Program-made: the position numbers and the translations under genes
Shown: one piece after another, positions 35,141 through 43,463 of the stretch
How the letters are laid out: each line of letters starts with the position of its first letter
How positions within the stretch are numbered: the first letter of the stretch is position 1
From: Phenylobacterium sp.
Lineage (GTDB): Bacteria; Pseudomonadota; Alphaproteobacteria; Caulobacterales; Caulobacteraceae
Assembly (NCBI RefSeq): GCF_030693625.1
Contig: NZ_JAUYAF010000064.1
Span: 23,923-87,922, forward strand
DNA: 64,000 nucleotides
Reading direction: 5' to 3'
The notes under the pieces: model-generated
What the model saw: the letters and a program-made list of their open reading frames with translations, nothing else
Database searches by the model: none
Told to the model about the DNA's origin: nothing

Positions 35141-35869
35141 ATGGAGCCCGCCGCCGTGCCCGACCTTACGCCCCTCGACGGCGCCACCATCGCGTTCGAT
35201 CTGGATGGGACCCTAGTGGATTCCGCCCCCGACCTGATCGGGACCCTCAACGTCTTGCTGGCGCAGGAGGGGATCGCCCCCCTGCCCCTGGCCGAGGGCC
35301 GCCCGTTCATCGGCCACGGCGCGAAAATTCTGCTGGAGCGAGGCTTCGCAGCGCAGGGCCATCCCGTACCCAGCGACCGGATGCCCGAGCTCTTCGACCG
35401 CTTCCTGGCCCACTACGGCGAGCACAGCGCCGACCTGACCCGGCCCTTTCCCGGCCTGGTGGCGTGCCTGACGCAGCTGAAGGCGGCCGGCGCAAGACTT
35501 TCGGTCTGCACCAACAAGCCGACGCCGCTGTCCCTGCCGATCCTCGCGCGCCTGGATCTGGCCCAATTCTTCGACTCGGTGATCGGCGCCGACCTGGCCC
35601 CCAGGCCCAAGCCGGACGCGAGCCACCTGATCACCGCCGTGGCTGCGGCCGGCGGCCGGATCGACCGCGCGGTGATGGTCGGCGACGCCGCCCCAGACGC
35701 CGGCGCGGCCCGCGCGGCCGGGGTTCCCCTTGTGCTGGTGAGCTTTGGCTACACCGACACCCCGGTCGCGGAATTGGGCGCCGATATCCTCATCGACCAC
35801 TACGATCAGTTGACGGATGCGTGTCTGCGGCTTCTCACCGCTTGCCCGGCGAGAAGCGGCGAGCTATAG
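35141..35869 (+). CDS. gph: Phosphoglycolate phosphatase (HAD family)
   Basis: 242 residues. HAD motifs: [14 protein letters not shown] (motif I, about 19-32), [12 protein letters not shown] (motif II), RPKPDASHL (motif III Lys) and [18 protein letters not shown] (motif IV). The cap domain lies at about 35-110. The family hydrolyses 2-phosphoglycolate from damaged DNA ends or photorespiration-like metabolism; other small phosphates are possible. ATG 35141 is used; a GTG five codons in is an alternative. Upstream region shared with glmU. Confidence 0.9.
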   Translation: MEPAAVPDLTPLDGATIAFDLDGTLVDSAPDLIGTLNVLLAQEGIAPLPLAEGRPFIGHGAKILLERGFAAQGHPVPSDRMPELFDRFLAHYGEHSADLTRPFPGLVACLTQLKAAGARLSVCTNKPTPLSLPILARLDLAQFFDSVIGADLAPRPKPDASHLITAVAAAGGRIDRAVMVGDAAPDAGAARAAGVPLVLVSFGYTDTPVAELGADILIDHYDQLTDACLRLLTACPARSGEL

Positions 35870-35885
35870 GCCCGTCCCTTCCGGA

Positions 35886-35960
35886 GGATGCGTAGCTCAG
35901 CGGGAGAGCACCTCGTTCACACCGAGGGGGTCACAGGTTCAATCCCTGTCGCATCCACCA
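35886..35960 (+). tRNA. tRNA-Val (anticodon CAC)
   Basis: A 75-base cloverleaf: acceptor GGATGCG pairs with CGCATCC; D-arm TAGCTCAGCGGGAGAGCA; anticodon stem CCTCG/CGAGG with loop TTCACAC, giving anticodon CAC for GUG codons; T-loop GGTTCAATCC; the 3' CCA is genome-encoded (35958-35960). It lies between gph and the broken P-loop kinase gene. Confidence 0.97.
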
Positions 35961-36011
35961 CTTCCTTCCCTGGCCCTTTGCGGCGGGATGGACCTCCACT
36001 AGCCTCCCCAG

Positions 36012-36545
36012 ATGACCCAGGTGGTGTCCTTCGCAGCCGCGCTGTCGGCTCTGTCGCCCACCGACGGGCGGGTGGTGCTGATGTGTGGTCTGGCGAGCAG
36101 CGGTAAGACCACATTCTCGCAGGCCTTGGCCGACAAGGGATTCGGCCGGTTGGGCCCTGACTAGGAGGTCTGGGCGCGGTTCGGGCGCTATGGCCTCGAC
36201 TATCCGGCGGAAGCCTATGACGCCAACCTGGCCGCCGCCCGGGCCGGCCTGCTGGAAAAGCTGGACGCGAACATGCGCGCCGGCGATGCCGTGGTGGTAG
36301 ACTCCGCCTTCTGGAACCGGCCGCATCGCGAAGAGTGCAAGGCGCGCATCGAGGCCGCCGGGCGGCCCTGGTCGCTGGTCTTTATGAAGACGCCGGAGAC
36401 CGTTCTGCGGTCGCGCCTAGCGATACGGTCAAAGCGCTTCGACGCCAACGCCGCCCGGCCTATCGACGAAGCCACCTTCAGCCGGTTCCTGGCGAGTATC
36501 CAGGAACCGGTGGACGAAGGCCAAATCACGGTGGCGCCGACCTAG
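36012..36545 (+). pseudogene. P-loop NTPase/kinase (AAA-type), interrupted by an in-frame TAG
   Basis: 177 codons. The frame starts MTQVVSFAAALSAL and has Walker A MCGLASSGKTTFSQALA (about 24-40), then RLGPD and a TAG at 36162-36164 (codon 51). It continues uninterrupted with EVWARFGRYGLDYPAEAYDA, GDAVVVDSAFWNRPHREECK (Walker B-like Asp), LVFMKTPETVLRSRL and AATFSRFLASIQEP. The stop probably replaced a Glu codon (GAG to TAG) because family members read D-E-E-V-W-A there. Single clean nonsense change, no other damage, so either a very recent pseudogene, a sequencing error or readthrough. Convergent with the XRE gene. Confidence 0.8.
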
Positions 36546-37009
36546 AGCTTTCGGCCCAGGTACTTCTCCACCTGACGCCGCTCCCAACCCCCATCGAGGA
36601 ACGGGACCACGCCGAACACCGTGGCGCCATGGGCCAGGACCCCCAGGCCCCAGCCGAGGGCAGGCCAGACGAACCACAGGTACTGCGGGTAGCCCACCAG
36701 ATTGATGCCCGCGAGGATCGGGATCACGATCAGGTACTGGGTCAGGTGAATATAGAAGTCCTTCACCTTTCGAACGTGGGCGAGGGCGAGAGCTTCGTCG
36801 GGTCGGATGTCAGACTGCAGGGCGTCCATGGCAGGCTCCTTGAGGCGGTTGAGGTCCATCTCGAAGACGGCCGCCAGGGCCTTCATCGACTCAAGGCTGC
36901 CGGGTTGGCCACGCTCGAGCCGCTGAACGGTCCGCACGCTGAGGCCGGAGACTTCCGCCAGCTGTTCCTGGGACCAACCCCGTTGCAGCCGCAGTTTCTG
37001 GATCAACAT
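36542..37009 (-). CDS. XRE family HTH regulator fused to a 2TM domain
   Basis: 155 residues from ATG 37009. An N-terminal Cro/CI-type helix-turn-helix (LIQKLRLQRGWSQEQLAEVSGLSVRTVQRLERGQPGS, shown as RGWSQEQLAEVSGLS and TVQRLERG) is followed, after a linker, by a 2TM domain (about 90-140): HVRKVKDFYIHLTQYLIVIP and NLVGYPQYLWFVWPALGWG. Such XRE-2TM proteins are membrane-tethered regulators, likely sensing envelope conditions and repressing nearby genes; the target here is unknown. Three 22-bp direct repeats lie 78-133 bases upstream. It is convergent with the broken kinase, overlapping 4 bases. Confidence 0.87.
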   Translation of the reverse strand: MLIQKLRLQRGWSQEQLAEVSGLSVRTVQRLERGQPGSLESMKALAAVFEMDLNRLKEPAMDALQSDIRPDEALALAHVRKVKDFYIHLTQYLIVIPILAGINLVGYPQYLWFVWPALGWGLGVLAHGATVFGVVPFLDGGWERRQVEKYLGRKL

Positions 37010-37086
37010 GTGCGTCCTCCTTGGAGATCGCTCCAAACCTGGACCGACGCGCCATTCCGCCGCCACGTCAGCGACCCGTCAACCTG

Positions 37087-37142
37087 GCGACAGCAGGCCG
37101 ACGTTCCGCCGACAGCAAGCCGACGTCCAGGCGACAGTAAGG
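37087..37142 (-). repeat. 22-bp tandem direct repeats upstream of the XRE-2TM gene
   Basis: Units begin at 37087 (GCGACAGCAGGCCGACGTTC), 37109 (CCGACAGCAAGCCGACGTCC) and 37131 (GCGACAGTAAGG, partial). The exact 22-base period (two helical turns) is as expected for binding sites on one face of DNA. They lie between the XRE-2TM gene and the HAD gene, so could serve either promoter. Confidence 0.6.
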
Positions 37143-37227
37143 CCCTGGCGCTCTGCGGACGCGCCAGATGCAGGCTTCACCGGCGAGAACCCTTTCAGCG
37201 CCGCGCGCCACGGGCTACGAAACCTTC

Positions 37228-37854
37228 GTGGCTTATCGACTCGCAATCTTCGACTTCGACGGCACGCTCGCGGACTCATATCCGTGGTTCACCAGCGTCC
37301 TCGATCACATGGCGGCCCGACATAACTTCCGGGCCATCGACGCCGAGGAGCGGGAATCGCTGCGCGGAGCGAGCGCGCGGGTGATCATGAAGAGCCTTGG
37401 CGTCTCCACCTGGAAGCTGGCGCGGATCGCCAAGGACTTCCGGGCCATGAAGGTGGACGCCTCCTCCGGCATCCCCCTGTTCCCGGGCGTGCCCGAGATG
37501 CTGCGGGAGTTGCACGCCAACGGGGTGATCCTGGCTCTGGTGAGCTCCGACACCGAGGCCAGCGTGCGGATCGGCCTGGGCCCCGAACTCGCCGGCCTGT
37601 TCGTGCACTTCGATTGCGGGGCCTCGCTGTTCGGCAAGGCGCGGAAGTTCCGCCGGGTGTTGCGCAAGCTGTCCATGACCAAGGCCAAGACCATCTGCAT
37701 CGGCGACGAGGACCGCGACGCGCGGGCCGCCGACAAGGCCGGGATCGACTTCGGAGCGGTGACCTGGGGCTACTCCACGCCGGAAAGCCTGATCGCCCAC
37801 AATCCGAAGCTGACCTTCGGCGCCGTGCAGGACATCGCCGCCATCGCCCGCTAG
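37228..37854 (+). CDS. HAD-family hydrolase
   Basis: 208 residues from GTG 37228; an ATG at 37168 would add 20 residues without family similarity. Motifs: LAIFDFDGTLADSYPWF (motif I, about 4-20), LALVSSDTEASVR (motif II), GKARKFRRVLRKL (motif III Lys) and ICIGDEDRDARAADKAGIDF (motif IV, split). Predicted small-molecule phosphatase of the phosphoglycolate phosphatase/pyrophosphatase type. Followed closely (convergent, 4-base overlap) by the YdcF gene. Start remains uncertain because neither candidate has a strong Shine-Dalgarno. Confidence 0.85.
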   Translation: MAYRLAIFDFDGTLADSYPWFTSVLDHMAARHNFRAIDAEERESLRGASARVIMKSLGVSTWKLARIAKDFRAMKVDASSGIPLFPGVPEMLRELHANGVILALVSSDTEASVRIGLGPELAGLFVHFDCGASLFGKARKFRRVLRKLSMTKAKTICIGDEDRDARAADKAGIDFGAVTWGYSTPESLIAHNPKLTFGAVQDIAAIAR

Positions 37855-38342
37855 CGGCGACGCGCCACCAAGGCCAGGGCCAGATCGTAGGGATAGGCGA
37901 GCACTTCGCGGCCCACCATCCGCAGCCAGTGCGACCGGGTTCCGGCATAACCCTTCGTGACCGGCCCGGCCCGGCTGGCCAGGCCCGCGGCGCGGAACAA
38001 CATGCGGCACCTCGGCAGGTGATAGCCGTCACTGCAGATCACCGCGCCTTCCAGACCCTCGGCGCGGATAAAGGCCGCGGCGGCCGCGACGTTCTCCATG
38101 GTGTCGCGGCTATGCTCGTCGAGGGCGATGCGCGCGGGGTCCAGTCCAGCCTCGATCAGCAGACGGGCCATCAGGGAGGCTTCGGACGGCCCATGACGCC
38201 CCACGCCGCCGGAACAGAAGACCAAGGCGTCAGGGTGCTCCTCCGCCGCCCGGCGGCCGTAGGCGACACGCCGGCGCAGGGCGGGGCTGGGGTCGCCGTC
38301 CGGCCAGACCGCCGCCCCGAAGATCACGATCGCCCAGGCCAT
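37851..38342 (-). CDS. YdcF family protein (DUF218)
   Basis: 163 residues from ATG 38342. DUF218 core: AIVIFGAAVWPDGDPSPALRRRV (about 5-27, shown as AIVIFGAAVWPDG and PALRRRV), LVFCSGGVGRHGPSEASLM, ALDEHSRDTMENVAAAAAF and AVICSDGYHLPRCRMLFRAA. This is the ElyC/SanA/YdcF envelope-integrity family with a likely small-molecule or lipid-linked role and no proven reaction. It is predicted cytoplasmic or loosely membrane associated: no clear signal peptide. An in-frame extension to 38534 overlaps the next gene and is rejected. Confidence 0.86.
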   Translation of the reverse strand: MAWAIVIFGAAVWPDGDPSPALRRRVAYGRRAAEEHPDALVFCSGGVGRHGPSEASLMARLLIEAGLDPARIALDEHSRDTMENVAAAAAFIRAEGLEGAVICSDGYHLPRCRMLFRAAGLASRAGPVTKGYAGTRSHWLRMVGREVLAYPYDLALALVARRR

Positions 38343-38374
38343 GGGGCCATGATGGCGGGCGGGGGTGGCTCGCG

Positions 38375-38722
38375 CTAGCCCGCGTTCATCGGCGGGCAGT
38401 GTTCCTCGATGAGGTCCTCGCGCTCGGCCTTGCGGACCGCGCTGCGCACGTTCAGCCGAGTCAGCACCTCGGTCTCCCCGTAGCGGGCATGGGCCTCGTC
38501 CAGGGCGGCTTGCCAGTCGCGGGCCGACAGGCACTCGGTCTCCCCCGCAAACAGGATGCTGGCGCCCTTGGGCGTCACCTGAGCGATGACATAGTTGGCG
38601 CCGACCGGCGGCAGGGTCCGCTCTTCTTCAAGAGCGGAGTAGCGATAAACCGACCCGGACTTGCCGGCGAAATCGATCTGGCGGGTCAAGGGAAGGCTCC
38701 CGGCAGCTGGACGACTGAACAT
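38375..38722 (-). CDS. Small hypothetical protein
   Basis: 115 residues. Begins MFSRPAAGSLPLTRQIDFAG, then GSVYRYSALEEERTLPPVGAN and TPKGASILFAGETECLSARDWQAAL (about 51-75) and DLIEEHCPPMNAG at the end. One short beta-rich stretch and one amphipathic helix, no signal peptide or membrane segment. I recognise no family. It is 32 bases upstream of ydcF on the same strand, so it is probably co-transcribed with it. Codon usage and a plausible start support a real gene. Confidence 0.65.
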   Translation of the reverse strand: MFSRPAAGSLPLTRQIDFAGKSGSVYRYSALEEERTLPPVGANYVIAQVTPKGASILFAGETECLSARDWQAALDEAHARYGETEVLTRLNVRSAVRKAEREDLIEEHCPPMNAG

Positions 38723-38937
38723 GGCCCCCTGATACCCGACCGAATTGGGCGAAAGATAGGCTGTAGCGACAATAGGTGATCACCAGACCGCGAGCGCGCC
38801 CGAGATCCTGTTCATATTGACGGAACAACCGGCGCCATAAGGCGTTCGGCGAGTGGGGTGGGCTCTGCTAGGCTCGGCCTTTCGACCCTCGACTCAATTC
38901 GCAAGCGGCCCTCCAGAAAGGCATAGACCACCCGCCT
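38723..38937. other. Divergent intergenic region before the Mla operon
   Basis: 215 bases with no open frame of note. GGTGATCACC at 38775-38784 is a perfect 10-bp palindrome. TTGACG at 38817-38822 resembles a -35 box on the plus strand, but no clear -10 follows. The promoter of the Mla operon probably lies here. Confidence 0.4.
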
Positions 38938-40053
38938 ATGGAACGACCGGCCGATTTCACCGTCAGAGACGCCCACCAACAAGGCGTCATCGAGCTGACC
39001 GGCGACTGGACAGCGGCCCAGATCGGGCCCGCGGCCAGTGGCCTGCGCGACGAACTGGCCGGCCGCAGCGCAGTCGAGCTCGACCTCACAAAGGTCGGCC
39101 GCATGGACACCGCGGGCGCCTACGCCGTCATCCAGGCCTCCGGCGACAAGTACGACGCCGCTCGGGTGAAAGCCCGGCCCGAGACGCTGCGGCTTATCGA
39201 ACTGGTCAGCCAGGCCGCCCTGCCAAAACCCGCGCCGAAGCCCAAGCCGCGCGGATTCCACGAGCTGACCATCCGCATCGGCAAGGGCGTGGTGGACCTC
39301 GCCAGGGAGATCTTCGACACCCTGGTGTTCGCCGGCCACCTTCTGGTGGTGCTGTTCCAAGCGATCATCAATCCCAAGCGCATCCGCTGGGCCGCCTGCG
39401 TGTCCCTGGCCGAGCGCGCGGGGCTGGACGCCATCCCAATCGTGGTCACCACCTCGTTCTTCATCGGCGCGGTGGTAGGTCTGCTGGGCGCCAACATGCT
39501 GCGGCAGTTCGGGGCCGAGGTGTTCGCCGTGGAGCTGATCGGCATCGCCGTGACCCGCGAGTTCAACATCCTGATCACCGCCATCCTGCTGGCCGGTCGC
39601 TCGGCCTCGTCCTTCGCAGCCGAGCTTGGCTCGATGAAGATGAGCCAGGAGATTGACGCCATGAAGGTGATGGGGGTCGATCCCTTCGAGGCCCTGGTCC
39701 TGCCGCGCTTCGTGGCCCTGTTGTTGACCATCCCCCTGCTGACCTTCGTGGCCACCCTGGCGGGCCTGGCGGGAGGCCTGATGATCACCTGGTCGGTGCT
39801 CAACCTGGGGCCCTCCTTCTTCCTGCAGCGGATCGTCGACAATGTGGGGGCGACCCATTTCTGGATCGCGCTCACCAAAGCTCCGGTCATGGCCGCGGTG
39901 GTGGCCGGGATCGGCTGCCGTCAGGGCCTGGAGGTCGGCGGCGACGTGGAATCCCTCGGCCGCCGCGTGACGGCCGCGGTCGTGCACGCGATCTTCGCCA
40001 TCATCCTGATCGATGCGATCTTCGCCCTGATCTACATGGAGCTCGACCTGTGA
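38938..40053 (+). CDS. mlaE: ABC transporter permease MlaE with N-terminal STAS domain
   Basis: 371 residues. The N-terminal STAS domain (about 8-95) has VIELTGDWTAAQIGPAASGL and ELDLTKVGRMDTAGAYAV. The MlaE permease (about 110-371) has five to six membrane helices and the family signatures AIPIVVTTSFFIGAVVGLLG, REFNILITAILLAGRSASSF and MKVMGVDPFEALVLPRFVAL. It is the membrane subunit of retrograde (or anterograde) phospholipid transport between inner and outer membranes. A STAS-permease fusion replaces the separate MlaB found in E. coli. Its stop overlaps the mlaF GTG start. Confidence 0.95.
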   Translation: MERPADFTVRDAHQQGVIELTGDWTAAQIGPAASGLRDELAGRSAVELDLTKVGRMDTAGAYAVIQASGDKYDAARVKARPETLRLIELVSQAALPKPAPKPKPRGFHELTIRIGKGVVDLAREIFDTLVFAGHLLVVLFQAIINPKRIRWAACVSLAERAGLDAIPIVVTTSFFIGAVVGLLGANMLRQFGAEVFAVELIGIAVTREFNILITAILLAGRSASSFAAELGSMKMSQEIDAMKVMGVDPFEALVLPRFVALLLTIPLLTFVATLAGLAGGLMITWSVLNLGPSFFLQRIVDNVGATHFWIALTKAPVMAAVVAGIGCRQGLEVGGDVESLGRRVTAAVVHAIFAIILIDAIFALIYMELDL

Positions 40054-40886
40054 GCCTGGAGACGCCGGACGACGTCGAACTAACCGAGGACGAACTGCCG
40101 ACCACCGGCCCCGCCATCACGGTGAAGGGCCTGGTCTCCCGGTTCGGCGAGAAGGTCATCCACGATGGCCTGGACCTGGTGGTCAAGCGCGGCGAGGTCC
40201 AGGGCGTCGTGGGCGGATCCGGCAGCGGCAAGTCGGTGCTGCTCAACACCATCATTGGCCTGAAGACCCCCGACGGCGGCACGGTGCAGGTGTTCGGCCA
40301 GGACATTCAGCGCGCCTCGCGCCGCAAGTGGTCGGCCATCGAGCGCCATTGGGGGGTGCTGTTTCAGCAGGGCGCCCTGTTCTCCAACCTGACGGTCCGC
40401 GAGAATGTCGCGGCTCCCATGTACGAGCATACCAACATACCCAAGCGGGTGGTGATGGAGCTGGCGGAGCTGAAAATCGCCCTGGTGGGCCTGCCCGCCA
40501 ACGCCGCCCACTTGAAACCCTCGGAGCTGTCGGGGGGCATGCGCAAGCGCGCGGGCCTGGCCCGCGCCCTCGCCCTCGACCCCGAACTGCTGTTCCTCGA
40601 CGAGCCGACCGCCGGCCTCGACCCCATCGGCGCCGCGGCCTTCGACGAGCTGATCAAGGACCTCTCCGACAGCCTGGACCTGACCGTCTTCATGATCACC
40701 CACGACCTCGACACCCTCTACGCCATCACCGACCGGGTGGCGGTGGTGGCCGACAAGAAGGTGGTCGCCAACGCCCCCGTGCGCACGCTGGAAAAGTCGA
40801 AGCACCCGTGGATTCGTGAGTATTTCCTGGGGCCGCGCGGCCGGGCCGCGGTGCGTTCAGCGACAAAAGCCGAGACAATGGTCTGA
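40050..40886 (+). CDS. mlaF: Phospholipid ABC transporter ATP-binding protein MlaF
   Basis: 278 residues. Walker A GGSGSGKSVLLNTIIGLK (from residue 55), Q-loop FQQGALFSNLTVREN, ABC signature LSGGMRKRAGLARALALDPE, Walker B LLFLDEPTAGLDPIGA and switch His ITHDLDTLYA. It energises lipid movement with MlaE and MlaD. GTG start overlaps mlaE by 4 bases and its stop overlaps mlaD (TGATG). The C-terminal 30 residues extend beyond the core and are basic, as in other alphaproteobacterial MlaF. Confidence 0.95.
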   Translation: MSLETPDDVELTEDELPTTGPAITVKGLVSRFGEKVIHDGLDLVVKRGEVQGVVGGSGSGKSVLLNTIIGLKTPDGGTVQVFGQDIQRASRRKWSAIERHWGVLFQQGALFSNLTVRENVAAPMYEHTNIPKRVVMELAELKIALVGLPANAAHLKPSELSGGMRKRAGLARALALDPELLFLDEPTAGLDPIGAAAFDELIKDLSDSLDLTVFMITHDLDTLYAITDRVAVVADKKVVANAPVRTLEKSKHPWIREYFLGPRGRAAVRSATKAETMV

Positions 40887-41824
40887 TGGAAAAAGACGCC
40901 AACTACGCCCTGGTGGGCCTTTCGACCCTGATCCTGTTCCTGGGTCTGGTGATCTTCGGCGTGTGGCTGGCCAAGGTCCAGTTCAGCCGCGATTACCAGC
41001 TCTATGACATTGTCTTCCAGGGGCCCATCAACGGCCTGACCCAGGGCGGCGAGGTGCGGTTCAACGGCATCAAGGTGGGCGAGGTCACCAAGATCGAGCT
41101 GGCCCGCGACAACCCCAAGAACGTGGTGGCCCGCGCCCGCGTGACCTCCGACGTGCCGATCCGCGTGGACTCCGTGGCCACCCTGGAGCCCCAGGGCATC
41201 ACGGGCGTGAACTATGTGCAGATCAGCGCCGGCGTTCAGTCCAAGCCCCTGCTGCGTTCGGTGACGCCGGACGGCAAGGTGCCGGTGATCCGCAGCCAAC
41301 GCAGCACGTTGTCGGACCTGCTAGCCGGCGGCGGCACGGTGCTGAGCCGCACCGTCGAGGCCCTGGACCGGGTCAACAAGGTGCTGTCGGACCAGAATGT
41401 GAAGACCTTCTCCGCCGCGCTGAACGACGCCCAGGCGGTCACCGCCGAGCTGCGGGAGCGCAAGGCGGTGATCGCCGACGCCCAGAAGGCCCTGCAGAGC
41501 ATCGACGCCGCGGCCCAGTCCTTCGCCGAACTCGGGCGGTCGGGCCAGGCGCTGGTGGACGGCGATGGCAAGCGCACCATGCGGAATGTCGCCGACGCCG
41601 CTGAGGAGACCAAGGCCGCAGCCAAGGACCTGCGCCAGATCATGAGCAAGCTGGAAGGTCCGACCAGCGACTTCGCCACCACGGGCCTGCCGCAGATCAC
41701 GGCGGCGACGGTGCAGCTGCAACAGACCGCTGAGGCGCTCGAGCGCCTGGCCAACGAACTCCAGACCAACCCGCGCGGCGCTGTCGGCAAGCCGCCCGCC
41801 AAGGAAATCGAGGTGAAGCCATGA
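40886..41824 (+). CDS. mlaD: MlaD family (MCE) lipid-binding protein
   Basis: 312 residues. A single N-terminal membrane helix (YALVGLSTLILFLGLVIFGVW) anchors an MCE domain (about 35-118; FQGPINGLTQGGEVRFNGIKVG, ATLEPQGITGVNYVQISAG) followed by a long coiled region (about 140-290; GGGTVLSRTVEALDRVNKVLS, ADAAEETKAAAKDLRQIMSKL) and an Arg/Lys tail. MCE proteins form hexameric lipid rings in the periplasm. The extended coiled tail could bridge the periplasm, unlike compact E. coli MlaD. Start overlaps the mlaF stop. Confidence 0.94.
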   Translation: MEKDANYALVGLSTLILFLGLVIFGVWLAKVQFSRDYQLYDIVFQGPINGLTQGGEVRFNGIKVGEVTKIELARDNPKNVVARARVTSDVPIRVDSVATLEPQGITGVNYVQISAGVQSKPLLRSVTPDGKVPVIRSQRSTLSDLLAGGGTVLSRTVEALDRVNKVLSDQNVKTFSAALNDAQAVTAELRERKAVIADAQKALQSIDAAAQSFAELGRSGQALVDGDGKRTMRNVADAAEETKAAAKDLRQIMSKLEGPTSDFATTGLPQITAATVQLQQTAEALERLANELQTNPRGAVGKPPAKEIEVKP

Positions 41825-42462
41825 CCCGTCTTCAGCGCCTGATCCGGCTCTCGGCCGTGGCTCTGACCGCCGTGGCCCTCTCCGGCTGCATTTCGCTCTT
41901 CCCGAAGAGCAAACCGGCCAACCTCTACCGCTTCGACTATCTCATGCCGGCTGAGGCCGCCTCGCCGCCGCGGGCGAGCGGCGAGAAGTTCGGGGTGCTG
42001 AAGCTCTCCAACGAGTTCAACAAGGCGGCCGCCGGCGACCGGATCATGACGGTCACCGCCGGCAGCGACGTGGCCTATATCGCCGAGGCCCGCTGGGTCT
42101 CGCCGGCCTCGGTGCTGTTCGACGAGGCGGTGAGCCGGGCCTTCGACCAGGATGGCCGGTCCGCCCGGTTGATCAGCCGCGGGGAGATCGGCCAGTCGGA
42201 CTATGTCCTGAAGCTCGACGTGCGCGACTTCCAGGTCAACTACGCCGCGCCGAAGGGCCGCCCTTCCGTGGTGGTCAATGTGCATGCGGTGCTGACACGG
42301 TCCGCCGACCGCAGCGTGGCGGCCGAGCGCACCTTTTCCCAGACGGTCGCGGCCGACGGGGACCGCCAGGCCGACATCGTGCGCGCCTTCACCGTGGGGG
42401 TCAGCGGCGTGCTCCGCGACCTGGTGGAATGGACCTCGTCGTTGGGGAAGGCGGCGAGCTGA
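41821..42462 (+). CDS. ABC-type transport auxiliary lipoprotein (PqiC/DUF330-like)
   Basis: 213 residues. A lipoprotein signal (RLIRLSAVALTAVALSGC, lipobox LSGC with the +1 Cys at about residue 23) is followed by the auxiliary lipoprotein domain: LYRFDYLMPAE, GVLKLSNEFNKAAAGDRIM, WVSPASVLFDEAVSRAFDQ and VLKLDVRDFQVNY. It is an outer-membrane (or periplasmic) lipoprotein that partners MCE lipid transporters. Its ATG overlaps the mlaD stop by 4 bases, so it is the last gene of the Mla operon. Confidence 0.92.
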   Translation: MTRLQRLIRLSAVALTAVALSGCISLFPKSKPANLYRFDYLMPAEAASPPRASGEKFGVLKLSNEFNKAAAGDRIMTVTAGSDVAYIAEARWVSPASVLFDEAVSRAFDQDGRSARLISRGEIGQSDYVLKLDVRDFQVNYAAPKGRPSVVVNVHAVLTRSADRSVAAERTFSQTVAADGDRQADIVRAFTVGVSGVLRDLVEWTSSLGKAAS

Positions 42463-42482
42463 GCCGCTGACGGCCTGGGTGC

Positions 42483-43379
42483 CTAACCCTCGAGCCCGTG
42501 GATCCGCTTGGCGGCGGTGACGGTGTTGGCGAGCAGGCAGGCCACGGTCATCAGGCCGATGCCCCCGGGGACCGGCGTGATGTTGGCCGCGACCTTCTCC
42601 GCCTCCTTGAAGGCCACGTCGCCCACCAGCTTGGTTCTGCCCTCGGCGGCCTTCACGGGATCGCGGAACGGCACCCGGTTAATGCCGACGTCGATCAGGG
42701 TGGCGCCGGGCTTGATCCAGTCGCCCTTGATCATCTGAGGCCTGCCCACGGCGGCGACGAGGATGTCGGCCTCTCGGCAGACGGCGGGTAGATCCACGGT
42801 GCGCGAGTGGGCGATGGTCACCGTGCAGTCGGCCTGCAGCAGCAGCTGGGCGATGGGGCGGCCCACCAGCACCGAGCGGCCCACCACCACGGCGCGCTTG
42901 CCGGCCAGGTCGCCAAGGGTCTGGCGCAGAACCAGCATGCAGCCCAGCGGCGTGCAAGGGATCAGGGCCGGCATGCCGCTGGCCAGCAGACCGGCATTGA
43001 CCACGGTCAGGCCGTCCACGTCCTTGTTGGGGTCCATGGCCGCGAGCACCATTTTCTCGTCGAGGTGCTTGGGCAGAGGCATCTGGACCAGGATGCCGTG
43101 GATTTTCGGATCGTCGTTGAGCTGCTCCACCAGGGCCATCAGCTGGTCCTGGGTGGTGTCGGCCGGCAGGCGGTGGGTCTCTGAATGCATGCCGGCGGCC
43201 AGGGAGTGCTCGCCCTTGGACCTGACATAGACCTGGCTGGCCGGATCCTCGCCCACCAGCACCACCGCCAGGCCCGGCTGGATCCCATGCTCGGACTTGA
43301 GCATGGCCACTTCGCCGGCCGCCTGAGCGCGGACCAGCTCGGCGAGGGACTTCACGTCGAGGGTGTGGGCTTGGGGCAT
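42483..43379 (-). CDS. folD: Bifunctional methylenetetrahydrofolate dehydrogenase/cyclohydrolase
   Basis: 298 residues. FolD signatures: [21 protein letters not shown] (Tyr-x3-Lys, about 44-64, split as [14 protein letters not shown]), [29 protein letters not shown] and the NADP-binding [18 protein letters not shown] plus [11 protein letters not shown] near the end. The enzyme interconverts methylene-, methenyl- and formyl-tetrahydrofolate for one-carbon metabolism. Cytoplasmic dimer. Single gene, convergent with the Mla operon and 84 bases upstream of the S1/P1 nuclease stop on the same strand. Confidence 0.96.
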   Translation of the reverse strand: MPQAHTLDVKSLAELVRAQAAGEVAMLKSEHGIQPGLAVVLVGEDPASQVYVRSKGEHSLAAGMHSETHRLPADTTQDQLMALVEQLNDDPKIHGILVQMPLPKHLDEKMVLAAMDPNKDVDGLTVVNAGLLASGMPALIPCTPLGCMLVLRQTLGDLAGKRAVVVGRSVLVGRPIAQLLLQADCTVTIAHSRTVDLPAVCREADILVAAVGRPQMIKGDWIKPGATLIDVGINRVPFRDPVKAAEGRTKLVGDVAFKEAEKVAANITPVPGGIGLMTVACLLANTVTAAKRIHGLEG

Positions 43380-43463
43380 GGGCGCTCCTGCGCGGTCGCG
43401 AACTTGGCGTCCGACTACCGGTTCAGGCCGCCCCGCGCAATGCGGACCGGTTCGAGAAGCCGC

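Noticed and set aside
38775-38784. GGTGATCACC palindrome before the Mla operon as an operator
   Set aside because: Ten bases alone with no second site or clear promoter next to it; recorded only as part of the intergenic region.
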